From Bacteroidales bacterium (lineage in GTDB: Bacteria > Bacteroidota > Bacteroidia > Bacteroidales > Muribaculaceae): a DNA stretch of 64,000 bases. Position 1 is the first letter of the stretch; every line of letters begins with the position of its first letter. Both the position numbers and the translations under genes were made by a program. Positions 36,629 through 45,147 of this stretch are shown here, piece by piece. Under the pieces are notes generated by a model. It saw nothing but the letters and a program-made list of their open reading frames with translations. It was not told the DNA's origin and did no database searches. Where the stretch lies: positions 1 to 64,000 of the forward strand of contig DXXK01000052.1 in NCBI GenBank assembly GCA_019416425.1, written 5' to 3'.

Positions 36629-38998
36629 ATGGCAAGAAAGCTTAAAATTCGAGACCTGACACTGCGCGACGGACAGCAGTCACTGTTCGCCACCCGCATG
36701 AAGCAGGAGAACATCGACAAACTGCTTCCCTTGTACAAGGAGGCCAAATTCTACATCATGGAGGTATGGGGCGGCGCCGTTCCCGACTCGGTAATGCGCT
36801 ATCTGAACGAGTCCCCGTGGGACCGTCTGCGTTCCTGCTCCAAGGCTATGAAAGGCATCTCGCTGCTATCAGCCCTGTCACGAGGCCGTAACCTGTTCGG
36901 GTATGTTCCATACCCCGACTCCGTACTGGAGGGCTTCTATAAGGAGGCAATCGCCAACGGCCTGAACATCATGCGTATCTTCGATGCCCTCAACGACATC
37001 AACAATATCAAGGGTTCCATCCGTATGATCAACGAGCTGGGCGGTATCTCCGACACAGCCGTATGCTACACCGTGGATCCCAAAGGCACACCCGAGAACG
37101 AGAAGATCTTCACCGACGAGTACTTCGTGAACCTGGCCAAGGAGATGGAGAAGCTCGGCGCCAAGATGGTGACCGTCAAGGATATGGCCGGACTGGTAAG
37201 TCCCTCGCGCATCTACTCGCTGATGCCCAAGCTGAAGGAGGCCCTGAACGTAGAGGTTGACTTCCATACCCACTGCACGCCCGGTTACGGTCTGGCATCC
37301 GTCCTGACCGCCATCATCCAGGGCGTTGACATCGTAGACACCAATATCTGGTGGTTTGGCGGCGGTTCCGCAGCCCCCTCGATCGAGCTGGTCAAAATCT
37401 TCTGCGACAAGATGGGCGTGGAGGTCGACGTCAATATGGAGGCCGTGGCCAAGATCCGCAAGGAGCTCAAGAACGCCCGCAAGGCCCTGGCCGACTTCGA
37501 CCTGAACAAGGACAACTGGCCCAAGGACTTCGACGAGGCCCTTGCCGCGATGCCGAAGGAGATCGACGCCGAGTTCGACCGCGCCATCAAGGCCGCCAAG
37601 GAGAACCAGGAGGAGGAGCTTCTGGACGCCTGCCACAAGATCGAGGCATACTTCGGCCTGCCCAAGCCCAACGAGCTGGTCAAGAACGCCGAGGTTCCCG
37701 GTGGTATGTATTCCAACATGGTGGCCAACCTCCGCTCGCTCGGCGCCGAGGATGTCCTGGAGGACGCCATGGCCCTGATCCCGAAGGTTCGCCGCGACGC
37801 CGGTTTGGTGCCTCTGGTTACGCCCACAAGCCAGATCGTTGGCTCGCAGGCTGTCAACCTCGCAATGGACCGCCGTAAAGGCAATCCCGACTATACCCAG
37901 AAGAACAACCAGTTCATCTCTCTGGTCAAGGGTGAGTACGGTACGACTCCCGTGCCGGTAGACCCCAAGTTCCGCGAGCAGATCACCGGCAGCGCAGAGG
38001 AGAAACCCTACGACGTATCAAGCTACAAGAAACCGGAGAATCCCACTCTTGATAAGTTCGGCGGCGCGTCATTGGCAGCCAACCAGGAGGAATACCTCCT
38101 GCTTGAGCTTCTGCCTGCGGTAGCCAAGACATTCCTGACCAACAAGCGCAAGGCCGAGTACAACGCCAACGGCCAGGCAGCAGCCGCTGCCGCACCCGCA
38201 GCCCAGGCCGTAGCCGCACCGGCTCCCGCCGGCGAGGTGTTCTGCGCCCCGATGGGCGGCACCGTCATCGAAATGCGTGTCAAGCCCGGCGACATAGTCA
38301 AGCCCGGCGACGTGGTCCTGGTCTACGAGGCCATGAAAATGGAGAACGACCTGGCATGCGACAAGGGAGGCAAGGTTCGCCGTGTCCTGGTGGGCGATGG
38401 TGACGTGATGGCAACTGACCAGCCGCTGATTGAGTTCGAAGGCGCCGGCGCACCGGTTGCCGCTCCAGCCCCAGCTCCAGCCGCCCCTGCACCTGTGGCC
38501 GACGGTCCCGTATTCACCGCTCCGATGGGTGGCACCATCCTGGAAGTCAAGGTTAAGCCCGGCGATGCCGTCAAGATCGGCGATACACTGCTGGTTTACG
38601 AGGCTATGAAGATGGAGAACAATCTGGTCAGCGACCGCAACGGCGTCATCGCCAAGGTTATGGTCGAGGACGGCGATGTCATGAACACCGACCAGCCGTT
38701 GTTCCAGTTCGCCGGCGAGGGTGTCGCAGCTCCCAAGCCCGTGGCACCGAAACCCGCACCGAAACCCGAGGCAGCTCCCAAGCCCGCTCCCGCCGCGCCC
38801 AAGGCCGCCGCACCGGTCAAGAACGTTGACATCAACCGCGCCCTGCCTCAGGTAGAGGGCGGCACGGCCGGAACCAACCCTGTACCGGAACATCGCGCTG
38901 ACGCCGCTCCGGCACTGAAGCTTGCCAATGGCACGACACTCCAGATCGACATCAATCCCGACGGTCAGATCTCGATCAAGATTACAACTGGCAAATAA
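36629..38998 (+). CDS. PycB/OadA-type biotin-dependent carboxyltransferase with two biotinyl domains
   Basis: The carboxyltransferase domain (about 3-270) starts KIRDLTLRDGQQSLFATRM, the pyruvate/oxaloacetate signature, and includes VKDMAGL and DFHTHCTPGYG. A conserved carboxylase domain follows (about 285-510), then an Ala/Pro linker. Two biotinyl domains come next, each with EAMKMEN; the biotin Lys residues are K570 and K661. The end (about 700-789) is a KPAPKPEA-type hinge and a short beta-like domain. ATG at 36629 is preferred over an upstream TTG (36584). It makes or decarboxylates oxaloacetate; whether it pairs with a PycA or an OadB pump cannot be told here, since neither is in the window. 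Confidence 0.9.
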   Translation: MARKLKIRDLTLRDGQQSLFATRMKQENIDKLLPLYKEAKFYIMEVWGGAVPDSVMRYLNESPWDRLRSCSKAMKGISLLSALSRGRNLFGYVPYPDSVLEGFYKEAIANGLNIMRIFDALNDINNIKGSIRMINELGGISDTAVCYTVDPKGTPENEKIFTDEYFVNLAKEMEKLGAKMVTVKDMAGLVSPSRIYSLMPKLKEALNVEVDFHTHCTPGYGLASVLTAIIQGVDIVDTNIWWFGGGSAAPSIELVKIFCDKMGVEVDVNMEAVAKIRKELKNARKALADFDLNKDNWPKDFDEALAAMPKEIDAEFDRAIKAAKENQEEELLDACHKIEAYFGLPKPNELVKNAEVPGGMYSNMVANLRSLGAEDVLEDAMALIPKVRRDAGLVPLVTPTSQIVGSQAVNLAMDRRKGNPDYTQKNNQFISLVKGEYGTTPVPVDPKFREQITGSAEEKPYDVSSYKKPENPTLDKFGGASLAANQEEYLLLELLPAVAKTFLTNKRKAEYNANGQAAAAAAPAAQAVAAPAPAGEVFCAPMGGTVIEMRVKPGDIVKPGDVVLVYEAMKMENDLACDKGGKVRRVLVGDGDVMATDQPLIEFEGAGAPVAAPAPAPAAPAPVADGPVFTAPMGGTILEVKVKPGDAVKIGDTLLVYEAMKMENNLVSDRNGVIAKVMVEDGDVMNTDQPLFQFAGEGVAAPKPVAPKPAPKPEAAPKPAPAAPKAAAPVKNVDINRALPQVEGGTAGTNPVPEHRADAAPALKLANGTTLQIDINPDGQISIKITTGK

Positions 38999-39026
38999 CC
39001 GGACTCCGCGATAAGCGGTATACACA

Positions 39027-39060
39027 GGGGGTGTGGTATGTGTGCCCACACCCCCATTTC
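39027..39060 (+). terminator. Terminator after the carboxyltransferase gene
   Basis: A perfect 10-bp stem, GGGGGTGTGG (39027-39036) with CCACACCCCC (39046-39055), has a 9-nt loop and is followed by ATTTCATTTATT. Confidence 0.7.
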
Positions 39061-39111
39061 ATTTATTGACAGTCTCTTATCAGCTGCAGCATTACGATTA
39101 TACAGCTCACG

Positions 39112-39143
39112 TTTGCGTAATTTCAAAAAAAGTTGTAACTTTG
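39112..39143 (+). promoter_or_regulatory. Promoter of rpmE2
   Basis: TTTG (39112-39115), a 20-nt spacer and TAACTTTG (39136-39143) match the Bacteroidota consensus. The leader to the ATG at 39210 is about 60 nt. Confidence 0.85.
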
Positions 39144-39209
39144 CAGGCCATTTAGTGGGATCGCGACCTGCTAAGAACAAACTAAACCAAACAAGAAGTA
39201 CGTACAACA

Positions 39210-39464
39210 ATGAAAAAAGATCTTCATCCTAAGGAGTACCGCGAGGTTTGCTTCAAGGACATGTCGAACGATGAGACATTCATCACCCGTTCCACGGTTG
39301 CATCGCGTGAGACAATCGAAATCGATGGCAAGACTTATCCTCTTGTAAAACTCGAAATCACCAGCTCCTCGCACCCTTTCTTCACGGGACAGCAGAAACT
39401 GGTCGACACCGCCGGTCGCGTGGACAAGTTCCGCAGCCGTTACGGCAACCGCATCAAGAAGTAA
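39210..39464 (+). CDS. rpmE2: 50S ribosomal protein L31 type B
   Basis: This 84-aa protein starts MKKDLHPKEYREVCF and has SSSHPFFTGQQKLVDTAGRV and a basic end, the L31 pattern. It lacks the zinc-binding CxxC set, which defines the type B form (RpmE2/YkgM group). In many bacteria this form replaces the zinc-containing L31 when zinc is scarce; in Bacteroidota it is often the only one. It is monocistronic, with its own promoter and terminator. Confidence 0.96.
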   Translation: MKKDLHPKEYREVCFKDMSNDETFITRSTVASRETIEIDGKTYPLVKLEITSSSHPFFTGQQKLVDTAGRVDKFRSRYGNRIKK

Positions 39465-39486
39465 TTTCCTTCGGGGAAATCAACCA

Positions 39487-39513
39487 AAAGCCACCTCTTC
39501 AGGTGGCTTTTTT
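39487..39513 (+). terminator. Terminator of rpmE2
   Basis: AAAGCCACCT (39487-39496) and AGGTGGCTTT (39501-39510) form a perfect 10-bp stem with a CTTC loop and six T residues. The T run overlaps the -33 element of the def promoter. Confidence 0.9.
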
Positions 39514-39542
39514 GGTTTAGTCCGAAAAATTTGGTAATTTTG
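39511..39542 (+). promoter_or_regulatory. Promoter of def
   Basis: TTTG (39511-39514), a 20-nt spacer and TAATTTTG (39535-39542) match the consensus. Transcription would start near 39548, about 30 nt before the ATG. Confidence 0.85.
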
Positions 39543-39577
39543 CACTTTAATTTCAACGATGTAGTTTCAGACCCACA

Positions 39578-40141
39578 ATGGTATTACCGGTTTACTTATA
39601 CGGCCACCCCGTTCTGCGGCAGGAGGCCGAGGATATAGAGAAGGATTTCCCTGAACTCGACAAACTAATCAAAGACATGTTCGAGACGATGTACGCCACC
39701 GACGGAGTCGGACTGGCGGCGCCCCAGATAGGCAAGTCCATCGCCGTGATCGTCATCGACGGCTCCGTGCTGGCACAGGATTTTCCCGAATGCGCCGACT
39801 CGAAGATGGTGCTGATCAATCCCCAGCTGGAGGTCATCGAGGACCTGGATCCGGTGAGCCGCCCAGAAGGATGCCTGTCCCTGCCGGGGCTGAACGAGAA
39901 CGTCCGCCGCGTGGAGCATGTCAGCCTGGAATGGCTGGACCAGGACTTCCAGCCCCACAGGCAGGAATTCACAGGATTTCTGTCGCGCATCATCCAGCAT
40001 GAGTACGACCATCTGCTGGGCGAGGTCTTCACCGACCATATCTCCCCCATCCGCAAGCAGATGATCCGCGGCAAACTCAACAACCTGGAGCGCGGCAAGA
40101 CACACGCCGAGTACCGAACCGTGGCCAAACCGCATAAGTAA
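39578..40141 (+). CDS. def: Peptide deformylase
   Basis: Def (187 aa) removes the formyl group from new proteins. The three motifs are GVGLAAPQIG (about 45-54), PEGCLSLPGL near 107 (metal-ligand Cys) and QHEYDHLLGEVF near 150 (HEYDH metal ligands and Glu). The gene starts the transcript leading to ettA, 21 nt downstream. Confidence 0.97.
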   Translation: MVLPVYLYGHPVLRQEAEDIEKDFPELDKLIKDMFETMYATDGVGLAAPQIGKSIAVIVIDGSVLAQDFPECADSKMVLINPQLEVIEDLDPVSRPEGCLSLPGLNENVRRVEHVSLEWLDQDFQPHRQEFTGFLSRIIQHEYDHLLGEVFTDHISPIRKQMIRGKLNNLERGKTHAEYRTVAKPHK

Positions 40142-40162
40142 TCATCTACTATACACACTACT

Positions 40163-41848
40163 ATGGCAGACGATAAGAAAGTCATTTTCTCGATGGTGGG
40201 CGTTTCCAAGATCGTACCCCCGCAGAAACAGATTCTGAAAAACATCTACCTCTCCTTCTTCTACGGAGCCAAGATCGGCATCATCGGTCTGAACGGTTCC
40301 GGCAAGTCCACCCTCCTCAAGATCATAGCCGGCATCGACAAGTCCTACCAGGGCAACGTTGTCTTCTCGCCGGGCTATAGCATCGGCTACCTGGAACAGG
40401 ACCCTAAGCTGGATCCGGAGAAGACGGTGCGCGAGGTGGTCCAGGAAGGGGTGCAGCATGTCATGGACCTTCTGAAGGAATACGAGGAGGTGAACAACGC
40501 CTTCTGCGACCCTGAGGTACTGGAGGACGAGAACAAGATGAACAAGCTGATGGAGCGTCAGGCCGAGCTTCAGGACAAGCTTGACGCCAGCGATGCCTGG
40601 AACATCGACAACAAGCTGGACCGCGCCATGGACGCCCTGCGCTGTCCTCCGGACGACAAGCAGATCAAATACCTGTCGGGAGGCGAACGCCGCCGCGTGG
40701 CGCTGTGCCGTCTGCTGCTGCAGCAGCCCGACATCCTGCTGCTGGACGAGCCCACCAACCATCTGGACGCCGAGTCCGTGGAATGGCTGGAGCAGCACCT
40801 GGCGCAGTATCCCGGAACGCTGATCGCCGTTACCCACGACCGCTACTTCCTGGACCATGTGGCCGGGTGGATCCTGGAGCTGGACCGTGGCGAGGGTATT
40901 CCATGGAAGGGCAACTACTCCTCGTGGCTTGAGCAGAAGACGCAGCGCATGGCGCTGGAGGAGAAGCAGGCGTCCAAACGCCGCAAGACCCTGGAGCGCG
41001 AGCTGGAATGGATACGAATGGCTCCCAAGGCTCGTCAGGCCAAGGGCAAGGCGCGTCTGTCCAGCTACGACCGCCTGCTCAACGAGGACCAGAAGGAACG
41101 CGAGGAAAGTCTGGAGATATTCATCCCCAACGGACCGCGCCTGGGCAACAAGGTGATCGAGGCCAAGGGCCTGGAGAAGGCCTACGACGACAAGATCCTG
41201 TTCAGCGACCTTGAGTTCACGCTGCCCAGCAACGGCATCGTGGGCGTGATCGGTCCCAACGGCGCCGGCAAGACCACCCTGTTCCGCCTGATCATGGGCA
41301 TGGAGAATCCCGACAAGGGAACCTTCGAGGTGGGCGACACGGTCAAGATCGCATACGTTGACCAGACGCACAAGGACCTGAGTCCCGACAAGTCGGTCTA
41401 CGAGGTCATCTCGCAGGGCGTGGAGTCGTTCCGCATGGGAGGCCGCGACGTGAACGCGCGCGCCTACCTGTCGCGCTTCAACTTCACCGGCGCCGACCAG
41501 GAGAAGAAGATCGGCGTGCTGTCGGGTGGCGAGCGCAACCGCCTGCACCTGGCCATGGCGCTGAAGAGCGAGGGCAACGTGCTGCTGCTGGACGAGCCTA
41601 CCAACGACATCGACGTCAACACGCTCCGCGCGCTGGAGGAAGGTCTGGAGAACTTCGCCGGCTGTGCCGTCGTAGTCAGCCACGACCGCTGGTTCCTGGA
41701 CCGTATCGCCACGCACATACTGGCCTTCGAGGGCGACAGCAAGGTCACATTCTTCGAAGGCAACTACTCGGAGTACGAGGAGTTCAAGAAACGCCGCGAC
41801 GGTGCCGACGACACGCCTCACCGCATCAAGTACCGCAAACTGATGTAA
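40163..41848 (+). CDS. ettA: Energy-dependent translational throttle protein EttA (ABC-F)
   Basis: This 561-aa soluble ABC-F ATPase binds the ribosomal E site and gates translation by energy state. Two ATPase cassettes are seen: GLNGSGKST near 40, LSGGERRRVALCR near 174 and LLLDEPTNHLD near 193; then GPNGAGKTT near 367, LSGGERNRLHLAMA near 453 and LLLDEPTNDID. The arm insertion (about 95-140) and linker (KQASKRRKTLERELEW) are of the EttA type. It follows def closely, so it is probably co-transcribed. Confidence 0.96.
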   Translation: MADDKKVIFSMVGVSKIVPPQKQILKNIYLSFFYGAKIGIIGLNGSGKSTLLKIIAGIDKSYQGNVVFSPGYSIGYLEQDPKLDPEKTVREVVQEGVQHVMDLLKEYEEVNNAFCDPEVLEDENKMNKLMERQAELQDKLDASDAWNIDNKLDRAMDALRCPPDDKQIKYLSGGERRRVALCRLLLQQPDILLLDEPTNHLDAESVEWLEQHLAQYPGTLIAVTHDRYFLDHVAGWILELDRGEGIPWKGNYSSWLEQKTQRMALEEKQASKRRKTLERELEWIRMAPKARQAKGKARLSSYDRLLNEDQKEREESLEIFIPNGPRLGNKVIEAKGLEKAYDDKILFSDLEFTLPSNGIVGVIGPNGAGKTTLFRLIMGMENPDKGTFEVGDTVKIAYVDQTHKDLSPDKSVYEVISQGVESFRMGGRDVNARAYLSRFNFTGADQEKKIGVLSGGERNRLHLAMALKSEGNVLLLDEPTNDIDVNTLRALEEGLENFAGCAVVVSHDRWFLDRIATHILAFEGDSKVTFFEGNYSEYEEFKKRRDGADDTPHRIKYRKLM

Positions 41849-41901
41849 TACCCTTGTTGAAAGGTTAAAAACAATAATAATCAATATTTTCAGAATTACT
41901 A

Positions 41902-43596
41902 ATGGACTGGCTAATTGAACTAATCAAGCCCGGCAACACGGCACTGGCAGCCACCATCGTCCTGTACTCGGTGGTGATCTTTGTCGGAATCTGGCTCGGA
42001 AAAGTCAAGATTTTCGGAGTGTCTCTGGGTGTAACGTTCGTGCTGTTCGTGGGACTGCTGCTGGGACACTTCGGCTACACGGCCGACGCGAACGTGCTGC
42101 ATTTCCTGCGTGAGTTCGGACTAATCCTGTTCATCTTCTCGATCGGTATGCAGGTCGGCCCCGGATTCTTCTCTTCGTTCAAGGAGGGAGGTATCCGCAT
42201 GAACGCCCTGGCCATGCTGGGCATCGGCCTGAACGTGGCCATAATGCTGGCCATCTACTTCATCCAGGGAGGCTCCCAGGGCAGTACCTCCATCTCCCAG
42301 ATGGTTGGTATCATGTCGGGTGCCGTCACCAATACCCCTGGTCTTGGTGCCGCACAGCAGACCTATCTGCAGATCGTTCCCGACGGCAACGCCGTGAGTC
42401 AGGAGATGTCCATGGGTTATGCCGCCGCCTACCCTCTGGGTGTGATCGGCATCATCCTGACGATGATCCTGCTGAAGGCCATCTTCAAGATCGACAACGC
42501 CAAGGAGACCGCGGAACTGGACGCTGAATCCAACAGCAGCGAGCTGGCACCCCACATGGTGACATGTCAGGTGACCAACGACCTGATCGACGGACTGAAC
42601 ATGTACAAGCTTCACGCCCTGATATCGGCCGACTATGTCGTGTCGCGTATCGAGCGTCCCGACGGTCATGTTGAAATCCCTACCTCCAAGACCGAGATTC
42701 ACATCGGCGACCTGGCGTTGATTGTCTGCCAGGGTCAGGACGAGGAGATCTTCACCCGCTTCATCGGTCCCATCATCGAGAAGAAGTGGGACATGGACCG
42801 CGGTCCCGTGGTATCGCGCCGCATCCTGGTGACCAAGACGGAGTACAACGGTACGAAACTCGGCTCGCTGCATCTGCATGACGCATACCAGCTGAACGTG
42901 ACGCGCGTGAACCGCGCCGGCGTTGACCTGATGGCCACACCGGGTCTACGCCTCCAGATGGGCGACCGTCTGACAGTGGTCGGCAAGATCGACGACATCA
43001 ACAACCTGGCCGGAAAGCTTGGCAACTCCATGAAGCGTCTCAACGAACCCAACCTGATCACGATGTTCATCGGTATCTTCTTAGGTATCATCGCCGGAAG
43101 CATTCCGTTGCAGTTCCCCGGCATGTCGGTGCCCATGAAATTAGGTCTGGCGGGCGGTCCTTTGGTAGTGGCCATCCTGCTGAGCGCCTACGGCCATAAG
43201 ATCCATCTGGTGACGTATACGAACTCTTCGGCCAACCTGCTGCTGCGTGAGTTAGGTATCTGTCTGTTCCTCGCGTCCGTCGGCCTTGCCGCCGGAGCCA
43301 ACTTCGCCGAGACGGTCTTCACCCCGACCGGCGGCACATGGGTACTGTACGGTTTCATCATCACCATGGTTCCGCAGCTTGTAATGGGCATCATAGCCCG
43401 CGCCAAGTACAAGATGAACTATTTCACCATCTGCGGTATGCTGTCGGGTACCTACACCGACCCGCCGGCACTGGCCTACGGTAACAAGATTGCCAACAAC
43501 GACGCTCCTGCCGTAAGCTACTCCACCGTCTACCCGTTGACAATGTTCATGCGTGTGGTGATGGCCCAGCTCGTGATTCTGTTCTTCATGTCATAG
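41902..43596 (+). CDS. AspT/YidE/YbjL-family transporter with two TrkA-C domains
   Basis: This 564-aa inner-membrane protein contains two hydrophobic halves (about 15-190 and 375-564) around a cytoplasmic section with two TrkA-C (RCK_C) domains (about 215-385). The repeated motif is seen as SGAVTNTPGLGAAQQT near 145 and SGTYTDPPALAYGN near 515, the family's two internal repeats. Members exchange aspartate, succinate or related dicarboxylates. The start is 53 nt after ettA. The substrate cannot be told from sequence; dicarboxylate export is plausible for a fermenter. Confidence 0.9.
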   Translation: MDWLIELIKPGNTALAATIVLYSVVIFVGIWLGKVKIFGVSLGVTFVLFVGLLLGHFGYTADANVLHFLREFGLILFIFSIGMQVGPGFFSSFKEGGIRMNALAMLGIGLNVAIMLAIYFIQGGSQGSTSISQMVGIMSGAVTNTPGLGAAQQTYLQIVPDGNAVSQEMSMGYAAAYPLGVIGIILTMILLKAIFKIDNAKETAELDAESNSSELAPHMVTCQVTNDLIDGLNMYKLHALISADYVVSRIERPDGHVEIPTSKTEIHIGDLALIVCQGQDEEIFTRFIGPIIEKKWDMDRGPVVSRRILVTKTEYNGTKLGSLHLHDAYQLNVTRVNRAGVDLMATPGLRLQMGDRLTVVGKIDDINNLAGKLGNSMKRLNEPNLITMFIGIFLGIIAGSIPLQFPGMSVPMKLGLAGGPLVVAILLSAYGHKIHLVTYTNSSANLLLRELGICLFLASVGLAAGANFAETVFTPTGGTWVLYGFIITMVPQLVMGIIARAKYKMNYFTICGMLSGTYTDPPALAYGNKIANNDAPAVSYSTVYPLTMFMRVVMAQLVILFFMS

Positions 43597-43621
43597 AATC
43601 CACATTAAATCCATTTACATA

Positions 43622-43650
43622 CAGGCATACCGGCTGGTACGGTATGCCTG
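43622..43650 (+). terminator. Terminator-like hairpin after the AspT-family gene
   Basis: CAGGCATACCG (43622-43632) and CGGTATGCCTG (43640-43650) form a perfect 11-bp stem with a 7-nt loop, followed by ATTATTTT. Confidence 0.75.
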
Positions 43651-43729
43651 ATTATTTTCACCTATCAAGATAGAACATTTAATACCTTATAATTGTTATT
43701 TCTATAGCAAAAGTTCGGAACGAATTTAT

Positions 43730-43760
43730 TTTGCGGTTTGAAAAAATTGTAGTAATTTTG
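43730..43760 (+). promoter_or_regulatory. Promoter of rubrerythrin
   Basis: TTTG (43730-43733), a 19-nt spacer and TAATTTTG (43753-43760) match the consensus exactly. The leader is about 58 nt. Confidence 0.9.
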
Positions 43761-43823
43761 TTTTGGATACTCACAGATGAGTATCGGAAATTTGTATATA
43801 ACGCTAAATAACAATAAAATACT

Positions 43824-44381
43824 ATGGCAAAGAAATGGATTTGCACCGTATGCGGCTACATCGCAGAGGGTGAAGAAGCTCCCGAGAAATGCCCCTTATG
43901 TGGTGCTCCCCGTTCGAAATTCAAGGAACTTGTAGAGGATTCCAATAATCTGGAGTTTGTTACCGAGCATGAGATCGGTGTTGCCAAAGGCACCGGCGAC
44001 GAGATGATCAAGGACCTGAACGCCCACTTCAACGGTGAGTGCACTGAGGTAGGCATGTACCTGGCCATGGCCCGTCAGGCCGACCGCGAGGGATATCCCG
44101 AGATCGCCGAGGCTTTCAAGCGCTACGCTTGGGAGGAGGCCGAGCACGCATCTAAGTTCGCCGAACTGTTGGGTGACGTGGTTTGGGACACCAAGACCAA
44201 CCTGGAGAAGCGTATGCACGCCGAGGCAGGCGCCAACGCCGACAAGATGCGTATCGCCAAGAACGCCAAGGAAGCCGGTCTGGACGCTATCCACGATACA
44301 GTTCACGAGATGGCCAAGGACGAGGCTCGTCACGGCCGCGGTTTCGCCGGTCTTTACAACCGCTACTTCGGCAAGAAGTAA
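43824..44381 (+). CDS. Reverse rubrerythrin (N-terminal rubredoxin domain)
   Basis: This 185-aa protein has a rubredoxin-like iron site at the N-terminus (WICTVCGYIAEG, then KCPLCGAP) and a ferritin-like diiron domain at about 45-185 (ECTEVGMYLAMARQAD, EEAEHASKFAE, AGLDAIHDTVHEMAKDEARHGRGF). The usual order is the other way round, so this is the reverse type found in anaerobes. It reduces hydrogen peroxide with electrons from an NADH-dependent reductase. It is monocistronic with a strong promoter and terminator, and its codon usage looks highly optimised, so it is probably abundant. Confidence 0.95.
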   Translation: MAKKWICTVCGYIAEGEEAPEKCPLCGAPRSKFKELVEDSNNLEFVTEHEIGVAKGTGDEMIKDLNAHFNGECTEVGMYLAMARQADREGYPEIAEAFKRYAWEEAEHASKFAELLGDVVWDTKTNLEKRMHAEAGANADKMRIAKNAKEAGLDAIHDTVHEMAKDEARHGRGFAGLYNRYFGKK

Positions 44382-44403
44382 TCAAGGCTTCATAACCATA
44401 CCC

Positions 44404-44434
44404 GGCTCGGACCTAAATGGTCCGGGCCTTTTTT
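44404..44434 (+). terminator. Terminator of rubrerythrin
   Basis: GGCTCGGACC (44404-44413) pairs with GGTCCGGGCC (44419-44428), with one G-T pair, a 5-nt loop and six T residues. Confidence 0.92.
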
Positions 44435-44445
44435 ATATGCGATTT

Positions 44446-44626
44446 AAGTAGCTGATAATAATTAATGAACATGAAAACGAAGTTATTTTTTAGATGTTTT
44501 CTTCCTAAAGCGAAGGAGCTATTTCCATATAGTGACTGAGCTGCAGGGAGAAAACAGCAAAAAAGAACGAGTTTTCATGTTTGTTTTCATTAACTACATA
44601 TAATCATTAATTTTTATCAGCTACTT
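44446..44626. mobile_element. 181-bp MITE-like element with 23-bp terminal inverted repeats
   Basis: The ends 44446-44468 (AAGTAGCTGATAA at the outside) and 44604-44626 (TTATCAGCTACTT) are inverted complements over 23 bp with one mismatch. A second, inner inverted repeat pairs CATGAAAAC (44470-44478) with GTTTTCATG (44571-44579). The interior is AT-rich and non-coding. TA borders both ends, compatible with a TA target duplication. It lies between the rubrerythrin terminator and ruvX. It could be a non-autonomous transposon or a structured RNA; no transposase or second copy is in the window. Confidence 0.55.
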
Positions 44627-44661
44627 ATATTATTTTGAGGCGAATGTCAGTTTAAATAAGT

Positions 44662-45084
44662 ATGGGAAGAGTATTAGCTATTGATTATGGGCGGAAACGG
44701 TGCGGAGTCGCCGTGACGGATGTGCTGAAAATCGCCGCCAACGGACTGCCGACGGTCCGCACATGCGATCTGGAGAAATTTCTGACGGATTATTGTGTCG
44801 CTGAGCCGGTGGACCGTATCCTGATAGGCCATCCCAAAACCGTCCGCGGCGAGGATTCGGAATCCATGCGGTACATCCGACCGTTCGTGAACCGGCTGGC
44901 CAAAATCATGCCGGACATGCCTGTCGAGATGGTCGACGAGCGTTTCACCTCCGTCCAGGCCCACCGCGACATGATCACTGCCGGCTTCAAGAAGTCCGAC
45001 CGCCAGAACAAAGGTCTGGCCGATGAGATGTCGGCGGTACTGATCCTGACATCCTGGCTTGAGAGTCCTTTCTCGCCGATTTGA
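44662..45084 (+). CDS. ruvX: RuvX/YqgF-family RNase H-fold nuclease
   Basis: This 140-aa protein has the RNase H-like start VLAIDYGRKRCGVAVTD with the first catalytic Asp, then ILIGHPKTVRGE near 52, EMVDERFTSVQAHRDM near 92 and DEMSAVLILTSWL near 122 with the last acidic residue. YqgF proteins act in pre-16S rRNA 5' end maturation or as a Holliday-junction resolvase. The gene may be co-transcribed with tilS, 63 nt downstream. Confidence 0.94.
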   Translation: MGRVLAIDYGRKRCGVAVTDVLKIAANGLPTVRTCDLEKFLTDYCVAEPVDRILIGHPKTVRGEDSESMRYIRPFVNRLAKIMPDMPVEMVDERFTSVQAHRDMITAGFKKSDRQNKGLADEMSAVLILTSWLESPFSPI

Positions 45085-45131
45085 CCAACTTTCCATAGAT
45101 TGGATGCTTCTAAAACCAACTTTCCATAGAT
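45084..45131. repeat. Tandem 17-bp direct repeat between ruvX and tilS
   Basis: ACCAACTTTCCATAGAT occurs at 45084-45100 and again at 45115-45131, with similar flanks (TGGATG and AGGACG). The period is 31 bp, about three helical turns. The first copy starts at the last base of the ruvX stop codon. It could be a regulator-binding pair or a duplicated fragment; nothing else in the window matches. Confidence 0.7.
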
Positions 45132-45147
45132 AGGACGTTTACACAAT

